A stretch of DNA of 64,000 nucleotides from Streptomyces cyanogenus. Its GTDB lineage: Bacteria > Actinomycetota > Actinomycetes > Streptomycetales > Streptomycetaceae. Every line of letters begins with the position of its first letter. The first letter of the stretch is position 1. The notes beneath the pieces were generated by a model. That model saw only the letters and a program-made list of their open reading frames with translations, made no database searches and was not told the origin of the DNA. Made by a program: the position numbers and the translations under genes. Positions 51,208-61,683 of the stretch are shown here, piece by piece. The stretch covers positions 806,001-870,000 of the forward strand of contig NZ_CP071839.1 of NCBI RefSeq assembly GCF_017526105.1, read 5' to 3'.

Positions 51208-51522
51208 TCACAGCCACGGGGTGGGCCGGGTACCGGAGCGGGCCCGGGGGCGGGACGCCCGGCACAGCAGCCGGAACGCCTGGAAGAGGGTCAGCGGCCA
51301 GAGCACCGCGAAGCACCACAGCAGGGCGGGCTGCGAGGTGCGGATCCCCATGACGGCGACGAATGCCGAAGCGCCCGCCAGCAGCAGTACCGACACCGGC
51401 AGCCACGTCCGGTCCCGGACAGCGCCCATGCGGCGCGCGAACCGCCGGTCCTGCCGGAGGTTCGCCTCGATCTGCAACAGCGCGAGCCGCTCGCGCGATG
51501 ACAGCCCTACCTCGTCGTGCAT
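51208..51522 (-). CDS. DUF3040 membrane protein
   Basis: A 104-residue protein with the DUF3040 opening LSSRERLALLQIEANLRQDR (a short soluble helix) followed by two membrane helices (WLPVSVLLLAGASAFVAVMG and LLWCFAVLWPLTLFQAFRLL) and a basic tail. The family is found in actinobacteria and has no known function. ATG 51522 has AGGTGGG upstream. Likely a monocistronic gene convergent with the hemerythrin gene. Confidence 0.85.
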   Translation of the reverse strand: MHDEVGLSSRERLALLQIEANLRQDRRFARRMGAVRDRTWLPVSVLLLAGASAFVAVMGIRTSQPALLWCFAVLWPLTLFQAFRLLCRASRPRARSGTRPTPWL

Positions 51523-52049
51523 GTCCCACCTCTCCCAGTCGTCCACGGCAACGGCACCTCCTCCGCCGACCGGCGGCCCCAGGTCAGTCCCGCACCACCG
51601 AGTTCCCCGGTCGGCCCGGCCGATGCGGAGCCGTGGCGGCCGGCACGAGCCGGGCCGGCCGGTGCCCGGGGAGACAGCCGCCCGAAGCCTTCGGCGGGTA
51701 CAAGAGCCGTTCACCGCCCAGGAGTCGAGCGCCTCCGGACCCCCGTGCTGCACTGCACCCAGGCGGCGCGCCCCGGCGCTGCCCTCGCTGGTCGCCACCG
51801 TGAACGCCGACGACCGGAGGCCCCTCGACCGCTGCCAGCTGCCACCCTCCGCATGAGATCCAGTACGGACCGTGAGGTCGTGCGGTTACAGGTGTCCTTC
51901 CCTGCCGCAAGGTCGATACTTCCAAGTAGACGCAATGGGCGGACACCCGCATCAGGTGGCCGCCGGCACGGTCAATAACTGCTCTTCATGCCGGTGACCT
52001 GTGACGAAGCGGGCCACGCGGGCAAGTGCTAGCTCACGAGGAGACACCC
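51523..52049. other. Intergenic region before dhaKLM
   Basis: A 527-base interval with no gene I would support; open frames here have shadow composition. It contains a lower-GC stretch near 51880-51985 that may be the dhaK promoter. No DhaR-type activator gene is near and no catabolite-repression-like site is recognised. Confidence 0.5.
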
Positions 52050-53042
52050 ATGCGGATGCTGATCAACGTGCCGGAGACCGTGGTGGCGGACGCGCTGCGC
52101 GGCTTGGCGGACGCGCATCCCGAGCTGAACGTGGACGTGGACAACCGGGTGATCGTCCGCCGCGACGCCCCCGTGGCCGGGCAGGTCGCGCTGATCTCGG
52201 GCGGCGGCTCCGGGCACGAGCCGCTGCACGGCGGGTTCGTCGGCCCGGGCATGCTCTCCGCCGCCTGTCCCGGGGAGGTCTTCACCTCGCCCGTGCCGGA
52301 CCAGATGGCGCGTGCCGCGGCCGCCGTGGACAGCGGGGCGGGCGTGCTGTTCATCGTGAAGAACTACACAGGTGACGTGCTGAACTTCGACATGGCGGCC
52401 GAGCTGGCCGAGGACGAGGGCATCCAGGTCGCCAAGGTGCTCGTCAACGACGACGTCGCGGTCACCGACAGCCTGTACACGGCCGGCCGGCGCGGTACCG
52501 GCGCGACGCTGTTCGTGGAGAAGATCGCGGGCGCCGCCGCGGCCGAGGGACAGCCCCTGGAGCGCGTGGAGGCCGTCGGCCGCCAGGTCAACGAGAACTC
52601 CCGCAGCTTCGGCGTGGCCCTGAGCGCCTGCACGACCCCGGCGAAGGGCAGCCCGACCTTCGATCTGCCGGACGGCGAGCTGGAGTTGGGCATCGGCATC
52701 CACGGCGAGCCGGGCCGGGAACGGCGGCCGATGATGACCTCCGGGGAGATCGCCGACTTCGCGGTGAACGCCGTACTGGAGGACATGCCGCCGCGCAGCC
52801 CCGTCCTGGTCCTGGTCAACGGCATGGGCGCGACCCCGCTGCTGGAGCTGTACGGCTTCAACGCCGAGGTGCAGCGGGTGCTCCGGGAGCGCGGTGTCCC
52901 CGTGGCCCGCACCCTCGTCGGCAACTACGTCACGTCCCTGGACATGGCGGGCGCCTCGGTGACGCTGTGCCAGGCGGACGAGGAGCTGCTGCGGCTGTGG
53001 GACGCGCCGGTGAACACCCCGGCGCTGCGCTGGGGGATGTGA
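52050..53042 (+). CDS. dhaK: Dihydroxyacetone kinase subunit DhaK
   Basis: A 330-residue substrate-binding subunit of the PTS-dependent dihydroxyacetone kinase. It has GGGSGHEPLHGGFVGPGMLS, SPVPDQMARAAAAV, KNYTGDVLNFDMA and the GIGIHGEPGRER loop, whose His binds the substrate as a covalent hemiaminal. MMTSGEIADFAVNAVLEDMP and the C-terminal MAGASVTLCQADEELLRLWD are typical. ATG 52050 follows GAGGAG by 6 bases. First gene of the dhaKLM unit; dhaL follows after 66 bases. Confidence 0.94.
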   Translation: MRMLINVPETVVADALRGLADAHPELNVDVDNRVIVRRDAPVAGQVALISGGGSGHEPLHGGFVGPGMLSAACPGEVFTSPVPDQMARAAAAVDSGAGVLFIVKNYTGDVLNFDMAAELAEDEGIQVAKVLVNDDVAVTDSLYTAGRRGTGATLFVEKIAGAAAAEGQPLERVEAVGRQVNENSRSFGVALSACTTPAKGSPTFDLPDGELELGIGIHGEPGRERRPMMTSGEIADFAVNAVLEDMPPRSPVLVLVNGMGATPLLELYGFNAEVQRVLRERGVPVARTLVGNYVTSLDMAGASVTLCQADEELLRLWDAPVNTPALRWGM

Positions 53043-53108
53043 TACGGCGGAGCAGGCGGCCGTCGATCCGGCCGCACGGTCAACAGCCCTATGACGCAAG
53101 GAGTTCCA

Positions 53109-53709
<601 letters not shown>

Positions 53710-53717
<8 letters not shown>

Positions 53718-54120
53718 GGAGAAGCCGGTCGGGATCGTGCTGGTCTCGCACAGCGCGGGGGTGGCCGCCGCGGTCGCCGAGCTGGCGAAGGGCCTGGCGG
53801 GCGGGGCGGCCGCGGTGCCGGTGGCCCCGGCGGGCGGCACGGAGGGCGGCGGACTCGGCACCAGCGCCGAGCTGGTCTCCGCCGCGGCGGCCTCGGTGGA
53901 CCGGGGGGCCGGGGTGGCGGTCCTCACCGACCTGGGCAGCGCGGTGCTCACGGTGAAGGCGCTGCTCGCAGAGGGCGACGAACTGCCGGACGGCACGCGC
54001 CTGGTGGACGCGCCGTTCCTGGAGGGTGCGGTGGCCGCCGTGGTCACCGCCGCGGCGGGTGCCGACCTGGACGCGGTGGAGGCCGCGGCGACGGAGGCGT
54101 ACGGCTACCGGAAGGTGTGA
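53710..54120 (+). CDS. dhaM: PTS-dependent DHA kinase phosphotransfer subunit DhaM (EIIA type)
   Basis: A 136-residue EIIA-like domain: IVLVSHSAGVAAAVAELAKG contains the phosphorylated His in VSHSAG; LTDLGSAVLTVKALL and LEGAVAAVVTAAAG are conserved. Only the EIIA part is present, not the HPr and EI parts of enterobacterial DhaM, so phosphate must come from general PTS HPr encoded elsewhere. GTG 53710 lies inside the end of dhaL, indicating tight coupling. Confidence 0.92.
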
Positions 54121-54144
54121 GGGGTCCGGGACCGGACGGGCTGG

Positions 54145-54846
54145 TCAGTCGTCCGTGACGAAGAGCCTGGCCAGCCGTTCCCCCTCCGCCACCGCCGCCG
54201 CGTGGTCCTCGATGGGGCTGATCCGGGAGTCGCGGAAGACGATGTAGGTCACGTCCGAGGGCACCCCGCCCACGCTCGGGTCGGGGTTGATGCCGAGGCC
54301 GCTCGCGGTGGCGTAGGAGGCCTCGCCGATGATGTCGCTCGGGCCGGTGTCGCCGACGACCGCGTACTGCACCCGGTCGCCGTGGACGACGGCGGCCACG
54401 GAGCCGCCCTGTACGCCGTGCGCGCGGTAGTCCCAGCGGAAGCTCGGCGCCGGGACCACGATGTAGGGCAGGGTCTCGGCGCTCAGGTAGCGGCCGTCGG
54501 ACTGCTGGAAGGCGGTCGCGGCGGCGAACATCGGGTCGGTGCTGCTGTTGCAGTGGGTGCTGGGCCGGCCGTCGCAGTCGATGTCCAGGTCGGCCTTCCA
54601 GAAGACGGCGTCGCGGGTGCCGCACACGGGAACGGTCGCGGGGCCGTCGGCGTCGGTGCGGTAGCGGCCCTCGGAGATCTCCGCGCACGTGTCTGCCCGG
54701 GCCAGCAGGTCGGCGGCGGCAACCGTCCCCTCACCGCGGGCCACGGGCCGCTCGCGGGGCGGGACGGCGGCGGCCGGCGCGGGCAGCGCCGCCGGGGCGA
54801 GCAGGGCTGCACCGGCCGCGGCCAGGGTCAGCGACGGGAAACGCAC
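54145..54846 (-). CDS. Secreted GH75 chitosanase-like protein
   Basis: A 233-residue secreted protein. After a signal peptide (LTLAAAGAALLAPAALPAPA) the mature part matches GH75 chitosanases: DAVFWKADLDIDCDGRPSTH (catalytic Asp region), TDPMFAAATAFQQSDGRYLS, PYIVVPAP and the YAVVGDTGPSDIIGEASYAT segment with the second acid. GTG 54846 is chosen since it gives a basic residue and a hydrophobic core; upstream ATG 54873 would shield the signal. Hydrolysis of chitosan in the soil environment is the likely role. Confidence 0.83.
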   Translation of the reverse strand: MRFPSLTLAAAGAALLAPAALPAPAAAVPPRERPVARGEGTVAAADLLARADTCAEISEGRYRTDADGPATVPVCGTRDAVFWKADLDIDCDGRPSTHCNSSTDPMFAAATAFQQSDGRYLSAETLPYIVVPAPSFRWDYRAHGVQGGSVAAVVHGDRVQYAVVGDTGPSDIIGEASYATASGLGINPDPSVGGVPSDVTYIVFRDSRISPIEDHAAAVAEGERLARLFVTDD

Positions 54847-55292
54847 GATGGGGGACCCTCTCGTCGGGGGCATGGGGAAGAACCAGCCCACTGTGCGGCG
54901 GGTCCGGGCGCGCGGCCACGGGGGCCGCCGCGAAAGGGCCGGATGGAGCACGTCCTGACACCCCGTCAGGGGACAGGGCGGGCGAGAGGGGCAAGAGCGT
55001 GGGCGAGAGGGGCCAGACGGGGGCGGAGGGGGGCAACAGGGGCCGGGGGGTCCGGCCCGTACTGCCCGGACCCCCCGGCCACCCGCGTCGGCGCGGGATC
55101 GGTGACGACAGCGTGTCCGCGCCACAGGCATGAACTCCCCTGCCCTCTGGGGTCGTTCAGCCGTAGGGAGGCTCAGCATACGTAACGCCCGGGGACGGTC
55201 ACCAGCACGGCCCCCTTGCTGCGGCCGCACCGGCCGGGCCATATTGGTCCGTACCTTTACGTGATGCCGAGGCCGTCCGGGGAGGCAGAGCC
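54847..55292. other. Divergent intergenic region with a strong hairpin
   Basis: A 446-base interval between the chitosanase-like and FN3 lipoprotein genes. It contains a perfect 15-base-arm hairpin at 55041-55080 and a run of degenerate GGGCGAGAGGGGC-like repeats between 54970 and 55040. No gene with a sound start was found. Confidence 0.6.
55041..55080. terminator. Perfect 15-bp-arm hairpin in a divergent region
   Basis: GGCCGGGGGGTCCGG pairs exactly with CCGGACCCCCCGGCC across a 10-base loop. The form is that of a terminator, but the flanking genes diverge, so it may guard against read-through or mark the former end of a lost gene. Confidence 0.55.
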
Positions 55293-56264
55293 GTGCGACG
55301 CGTTCCCGTTCCGCTCGTGCTGCTGTGCGGGTCGCTGCTGCTGGTGGCGTCCTGCGGCTGGAGCCGGGCCGACGACGGCGGCGAGGGCCGGGTGCCCGGC
55401 GCTCCCGCCGGGGTCACCGCGGCGGCGGGCAGCGCCACCAGCGTGCACGTGATGTGGAACGCGGCGCCGGAGACGTCCGGGGTCCGCACCTACGAGGTGT
55501 ATCGCGGCACCACAGAGGTGGCCGAAGTGCCGGGTTCGCAGCACATGGTGGACGTCACCAGGCTCAGGCCGTCGACCATGTATGCCTTCACCGTGCGGGC
55601 CCGGGACACCGCGGGCCGTCTCGGCCCGCCGAGCCGGGCGGTGCGCGCCCGGACACCGGCCGCGGCGGTGGACCGCTCGGCACCGGCCCGGCCGCCCACG
55701 ACCGACGGGCGGGTGGTGAGCAGCCGCGCGGTCCAGCTGACCTGGGGCGCGTCCCGGGACGACCGGCGCGTGGTGTCGTACGACGTCTGGCAGGGCGGTG
55801 TGAAGATCCACAGCGTGGGCGGGAACCAGACCGCCACCGTCGTCACCGGTCTGCGCCCCGGCAGCCGGTACGTCTTCACGGTCCGGGCCCGGGACGCCGC
55901 CGACAACCTCTCCCCCGCCGGCCCGCCGGTCCGCCTCACCACGCCGGGCAGCGACGACGGACGGAACACCGCGCCCACCGGGTTCACCGCCGCCACCCAC
56001 CGCTCCGGCGGCGCCTGCTACATCGACCTGGCCTGGGACCCGCCGCGCACGGACGGCGTGATCACCGAGTACCTGATCCAGCTGGACGGCACCGCGGCCA
56101 CCTCGCTCGTCTGGGGCGGCACACCGCCGCGCGGCCGGGCCCGGCACAGCTTCTACGCCGGCACCGCCGCCGGGGAGGAACACCGGGTACGGCTGCGGGC
56201 GCGGCTGCCGGACGGCACCTGGGGCGGCTGGTCGGCGGAGCGGAAGGTGACCACGGGCGGCTGA
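55293..56264 (+). CDS. Fibronectin type III lipoprotein
   Basis: A 323-residue lipoprotein. The signal MRRVPVPLVLLCGSLLLVAS ends in a lipobox VASC at about residue 21. It carries FN3 domains: GVTAAAGSATSVHVMWNAAP with TYEVYRGTTEV and AFTVRARD (about 40-120), GRVVSSRAVQLTWGASRDDR with SYDVWQGGVKI and VFTVRARDAADNLSPAG (about 135-225), and a third, less regular one (GGACYIDLAWDPPRTDGVIT). GTG 55293 follows GAGGCAG. Likely surface-anchored and glycan- or protein-binding; FN3 domains in streptomycetes often accompany chitin- or chitosan-degrading enzymes such as the divergent GH75. Confidence 0.87.
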   Translation: MRRVPVPLVLLCGSLLLVASCGWSRADDGGEGRVPGAPAGVTAAAGSATSVHVMWNAAPETSGVRTYEVYRGTTEVAEVPGSQHMVDVTRLRPSTMYAFTVRARDTAGRLGPPSRAVRARTPAAAVDRSAPARPPTTDGRVVSSRAVQLTWGASRDDRRVVSYDVWQGGVKIHSVGGNQTATVVTGLRPGSRYVFTVRARDAADNLSPAGPPVRLTTPGSDDGRNTAPTGFTAATHRSGGACYIDLAWDPPRTDGVITEYLIQLDGTAATSLVWGGTPPRGRARHSFYAGTAAGEEHRVRLRARLPDGTWGGWSAERKVTTGG

Positions 56265-56445
56265 CCGGCGCACCGGCCCGGCGCTTCCTCGTGCGCCGGA
56301 CGGAGGAATCCGTCACCTGACCGGGTCCCTCCCGGGTGCGGGCGGCCCCGGGGCCGCGTTGGCTGCGGTTGAGGCAGCACGGACGTTTCCCTACCCTCGG
56401 CGGCGCATGGGACGTACCGCCAACCGTGCCGCCGGAGGCCAGCCC

Positions 56446-56985
56446 ATGCACAACTCGCGACTTCTGCTCCGCTCCGGCCTGACCCTGGCGGCTGCTGCCG
56501 CCCTCCCGGCCGCGCTCGCCGGGCCGTCCGCGGCGGCCTCGGGCATCTCTGTCAGCACCACCGGCTCCACGGTCTCGGTGGTCACCAGCGCGTGCACCCA
56601 GATCAACGGCAGCTGGGGTACGGCGGCCCTGCTCAGCAGCCGGCAGGCGAACTTCTCCCAGGGCCGGCAGGTGGCCCTGTCCGGCACCTCGGTCAGCCAG
56701 TCCGCGGCCTGGTCGTCGGTGAGCCCGGGGACGTACACCGTCGTGGTGGTCTGCTCCAGCGGCAGCACCGCGGGCAGCCAGTCGGTGATCGTGTCCTCGC
56801 CCACGCGGCCGACGATCTCCGCGACGTCCAGCCCCGCTCCGTCGCGGGGTGTGATGGGCGGTCTCGGCGGCGCCGCCCGTGACTACGGCCCGCTGACCCT
56901 GGGCATCGGCGGAGCCCTGGTCGGCGCGGGGCTCGTCGCCACCGGCTGGTTCCTGCGCCGCCGCTCGAAGCCGTACCGGCTCTGA
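56446..56985 (+). CDS. Secreted Ser-rich surface protein with C-terminal membrane anchor
   Basis: A 179-residue protein: signal peptide MHNSRLLLRSGLTLAAAAAL, a Ser/Thr/Val-rich beta-strand domain with repeated SxxVSVV and SQSAAWSSVSPG elements, then GPLTLGIGGALVGAGLVATG as a membrane segment and a RRRSKPYRL positively charged end. There is no LPXTG motif. ATG 56446 is preceded by GGAGG. The gene ends 8 bases before the convergent PadR gene. Function unknown; a wall-facing protein is the best guess. Confidence 0.75.
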   Translation: MHNSRLLLRSGLTLAAAAALPAALAGPSAAASGISVSTTGSTVSVVTSACTQINGSWGTAALLSSRQANFSQGRQVALSGTSVSQSAAWSSVSPGTYTVVVVCSSGSTAGSQSVIVSSPTRPTISATSSPAPSRGVMGGLGGAARDYGPLTLGIGGALVGAGLVATGWFLRRRSKPYRL

Positions 56986-56992
56986 GCGTCCT

Positions 56993-57538
56993 TCAGTCGG
57001 CGTCCGGCAGTTCGGCGAACTCCGCCAGGGCGTGGGTGAGCCACCGGGTCCAGAAGGTCTCCAGGTCGATGCCCGCCCGCAGGACCAGGTGGCGCAGCCG
57101 GTCCTCCGGGGCGTCCCGGCCCGGCGGGAAGTCGCGCTCCTCGATCTCCTGGTACTCGGCCAGCTGCCGCCGGTGCAGCTCCAGGTGGCGCCGGAGATCG
57201 GCCTCCAGGCCGGCGGTGCCTACCACGGCCGCCGCGCGCAGCCGCAGCAGGAGCGGATCCCGCATGGTCCTGGGGTCCTGCGCGGCGGCGGTCCAGCGGG
57301 CCAGTTCGGCGCGGCCCGCGGGCAGGACCTCGTAGCTCTTCTTCTGCCCGCGGGCCGGCTGTTCGGCCGGCAGCGTGCGGATGAACCCCTCGGCCTCCAG
57401 CTTCCCCAGCTCGCGATAGATCTGCTGATGCGTCGCGGACCAGAAGTAGCCGATCGACTTGTCGAAGCGTCGGGTCAGCTCCAGCCCGGACGAGGGCTTT
57501 TCCAGCAGGGCGGTGAGGATCGCGTGCGGGAGTGACAT
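56993..57538 (-). CDS. PadR-family transcriptional regulator
   Basis: A 181-residue winged-helix regulator: SLPHAILTALLEKPSSGLEL, SIGYFWSATHQQIYRELGKL (recognition region), GQKKSYEVLPAGRAELARW, and a C-terminal dimerisation domain with WLTHALAEFAELPDAD. Length fits subfamily-2 PadR proteins. It is 31 bases downstream of the dienoyl-CoA-reductase-like gene on the same strand, so both may be controlled by the palindrome at 59642. Confidence 0.9.
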   Translation of the reverse strand: MSLPHAILTALLEKPSSGLELTRRFDKSIGYFWSATHQQIYRELGKLEAEGFIRTLPAEQPARGQKKSYEVLPAGRAELARWTAAAQDPRTMRDPLLLRLRAAAVVGTAGLEADLRRHLELHRRQLAEYQEIEERDFPPGRDAPEDRLRHLVLRAGIDLETFWTRWLTHALAEFAELPDAD

Positions 57539-57569
57539 GGGCTCATCCTAGGGACGCGCGCCCGGCCCC

Positions 57570-59684
<2,115 letters not shown>

Positions 59685-59711
59685 TCACCCCCGCCGCCAC
59701 CCCCGACCCTC

Positions 59712-59956
59712 GCCGCACCGTCATCCGCCACCCTGCCGCACCGGCATCCCGCCGCACCGGCATCCCGCCGCACCGGCATCCGCCCCTGCCCCCTCGCCGC
59801 CCGGCCATCCGGTCACCCCGGTCGACCCTCACCCCTCGCCCCTCGCCCCAAGCCCCTCGCCCCCGCCCCTCGACCCTCGACCCTCACCCCAAGCCCCTCG
59901 CCCCTCGCCCCTCGCCCCTCGCCCCTCGCCCCTCGCCCCTCGCCCCTCGCCCCTCG
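59712..59956. repeat. Simple-repeat tracts: 16-bp and 7-bp units
   Basis: GCCGCACCGGCATCCC occurs three times in tandem from 59735 to 59782 with a degenerate copy at 59712. Further right, CCCCTCG occurs nine times without a break from 59894 to 59956, following diverged copies from about 59829. Such tracts are prone to copy-number change. Confidence 0.85.
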
Positions 59957-59970
59957 CCCCGACAAGGCGA

Positions 59971-60004
59971 ACGCCCCGGCCGACGTCGAGTCGGCCGGGG
60001 CGCT
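59971..60004. terminator. Strong hairpin terminator
   Basis: CGCCCCGGCCGAC pairs with GTCGGCCGGGGCG over a short loop (GTCGA). It lies 20 bases after the stop of the leftward gene at 60025, so it ends that transcript before the repeat tract. Confidence 0.75.
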
Positions 60005-60024
60005 GTTTCGGGGCTGTGCAGAAA

Positions 60025-60396
60025 TCAGCGGCTTTCCAGGCGCAGGTGCAGGTCACGCTCCTGGTCGCCGGAGGCCGCGCAGGTCTCCTCCACGGTGAAC
60101 ATCGAGTCAAGGGTGGTGCGGAACCGGTCGACGGCCCAGTAGCCGCCCTGGACGTCCGCCTGGACGGGCGCTTCCAGGTGGACCGGAGCGCAGCCCGTTC
60201 CGCGGGCGTCCGCGACGTCGTAGGTCCCGAGCCACACCATGGGCCGGGTCTCGTGGAGCTGCTGGGGATCCTCGTCCGCGCCCCGGTCGGAGGCGAAGCA
60301 CGACCGCAGTGCCTCGAAGACGACGCGGGCGTCCTCCTTCGATCCGCTGATCTCCACCGTGACGGTTTCCGGATGCGACCGCTCCGTGTCTGCCAT
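60025..60396 (-). CDS. Hypothetical cytoplasmic protein, 123 residues
   Basis: A soluble acidic protein, MADTERSHPETVTVEISGSK, with an ordinary alternating helix-strand composition and a GTGCAPVHLEAPVQADVQGG segment. I do not recognise a family. ATG 60396 has AAAGGAG at normal distance and the composition shows coding bias, so the gene itself is likely real. It is followed by a strong terminator, so it is probably transcribed alone. Confidence 0.7.
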   Translation of the reverse strand: MADTERSHPETVTVEISGSKEDARVVFEALRSCFASDRGADEDPQQLHETRPMVWLGTYDVADARGTGCAPVHLEAPVQADVQGGYWAVDRFRTTLDSMFTVEETCAASGDQERDLHLRLESR

Positions 60397-60491
60397 TGAT
60401 CGCTCCTTTCGTGGCCGCGCTGCGATGGAACGGGGTACCCCGCCGAACCGCGTCCATCCTCAGGAAAGCACCACGGGCCGCCGGACACACC

Positions 60492-61373
60492 TCAGCCGCG
60501 GGAGAACTTGTACGTCTTGCTGTCCGTGAGCACGCAGAAGCCGGGCGAGATCACGATCACGCGCAGGACCCCGCTGCGCCGGTCGTAGTCGATGCCCTCC
60601 GCCTCGAAGCTGCCGGAGCAGGAACTGCGCAGCGGCAGCTGGCGCAGCGCGGTGACATGGCCGGAGACGTCGGCGGTGCCGTTCGGGGCGGCCGACAGGT
60701 CGATCTGGAGCAGCGGCTTGGTGACCCCGAAGAGGCTGCCCTCCGGGTCGTCGGAGGAGCACAGCAGGGTGGTGGGGCCGGAGAAGTCGCAGCCCTGGAC
60801 GTCGCGGACGGCGTGGTCCAGGCGGACGGTGGAGGCGTGCGGGAGGTTCGCCGACGGGGAGGTGGACGCGTTGACGCCCGGTGTCGGGAAGACCAGCAGG
60901 CGGGTCATCGTGCCCCACTCGCCGGACAGCATCCACTGCCCGTCGGGCGAGATCGCGACCCAGGAGTTGTTCAGCGCCTCGCCCGCGCCGAGCGTGTGGA
61001 CGTACTCCGACCAGGCGCCTCCGGGCGCCCGCACGCGGAACATCTTGGAGTTGCCGGAGTCCCGCTGGTAGGGCTCGATGAAGTAGCCGTCGTAGGAGGC
61101 GTCGGGATCGCCGACGTGGTTCCAGCCGCGGCTGGAGACGCCGAGGGGGATGGTGCCGATGCCGGTGTAGTGGTTGGGGCTGTTCGCGGGGACCTCGACC
61201 GAGGTCAGACCCTGGCTCTCGGTCAGCGGGTCGGCGCGGTCGGAGCCGGTCTCGGTCCAGATGTCGGCCGCACCTGCGGGTGTGGGCGCGGCGAGGGACA
61301 CGACGGCGGCGGTGGCGAGGGTGACGAGTCCGGCGAGGACTGCGTGACAACGTTTCCGTGCGGACGCGGGCAT
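60492..61373 (-). CDS. Secreted protein of unknown function, WD/propeller-like
   Basis: A 293-residue protein with a signal peptide (CHAVLAGLVTLATAAVVSLA, cleavage after AGA). The mature part has several strand-turn repeats (YDGYFIEPYQR, SWVAISPDGQWMLSGEWGTM, RLDHAVRDVQGCDFSG, QIDLSAAPNGTADVSGHVTA) that suggest a beta-propeller, and two pairs of cysteines. ATG 61373 has GAGGAG upstream. I cannot assign a function; I recall similar secreted proteins in streptomycetes without a known role. Confidence 0.7.
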   Translation of the reverse strand: MPASARKRCHAVLAGLVTLATAAVVSLAAPTPAGAADIWTETGSDRADPLTESQGLTSVEVPANSPNHYTGIGTIPLGVSSRGWNHVGDPDASYDGYFIEPYQRDSGNSKMFRVRAPGGAWSEYVHTLGAGEALNNSWVAISPDGQWMLSGEWGTMTRLLVFPTPGVNASTSPSANLPHASTVRLDHAVRDVQGCDFSGPTTLLCSSDDPEGSLFGVTKPLLQIDLSAAPNGTADVSGHVTALRQLPLRSSCSGSFEAEGIDYDRRSGVLRVIVISPGFCVLTDSKTYKFSRG

Positions 61374-61683
61374 GGCCGACTCCTCGGCAGCGGGGGTGCA
61401 CTCGGTCGGCGGACAGTCTGGCGTGGCGCCGTGGTCATGTACAGGCCAATGAAGCAACATGAGCGTGAACTCTCACGCCCGGCGGGGCCCCGCTGTACGG
61501 TCTCGGCAGGGGACCCCGCACGCCGCGCGGCACCCGCGCGGCGACTTCGGCGGACGTCCTCCGCCGTAGTGAGGGATGGTGGAGGGTAGACGGCGTCGGA
61601 GAGTCGGGTGTGAGCGCGGTAGAACCAGGGGAGTCGGCACGGGGGACGGCGTGCCGTGCGGACGGGCGAAGGCGGTGCGTGGC
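61374..61683. other. Divergent promoter region
   Basis: A 310-base interval between the secreted-protein gene and the PP2C phosphatase gene. It contains a dyad at 61463-61478 within a lower-GC stretch. No gene seen. Confidence 0.5.
61463..61478. promoter_or_regulatory. Operator-like dyad GCGTGA-N4-TCACGC
   Basis: GCGTGA-ACTC-TCACGC has perfect 6-base arms and lies about 90 bases upstream of the leftward start. TGTGA/TCACA-like sites bind CRP-type proteins, and GTGA-N6-TCAC is the CRP consensus form, but here the spacer is 4, so the match is only suggestive. Confidence 0.4.

Noticed and set aside
59829..59956. Coding potential of the CCCCTCG tract (Ser-Pro-Leu-Ala-Pro-Arg-Pro repeats)
   Set aside because: Both strands give only low-complexity peptides with no start signal; it is treated as a simple repeat.
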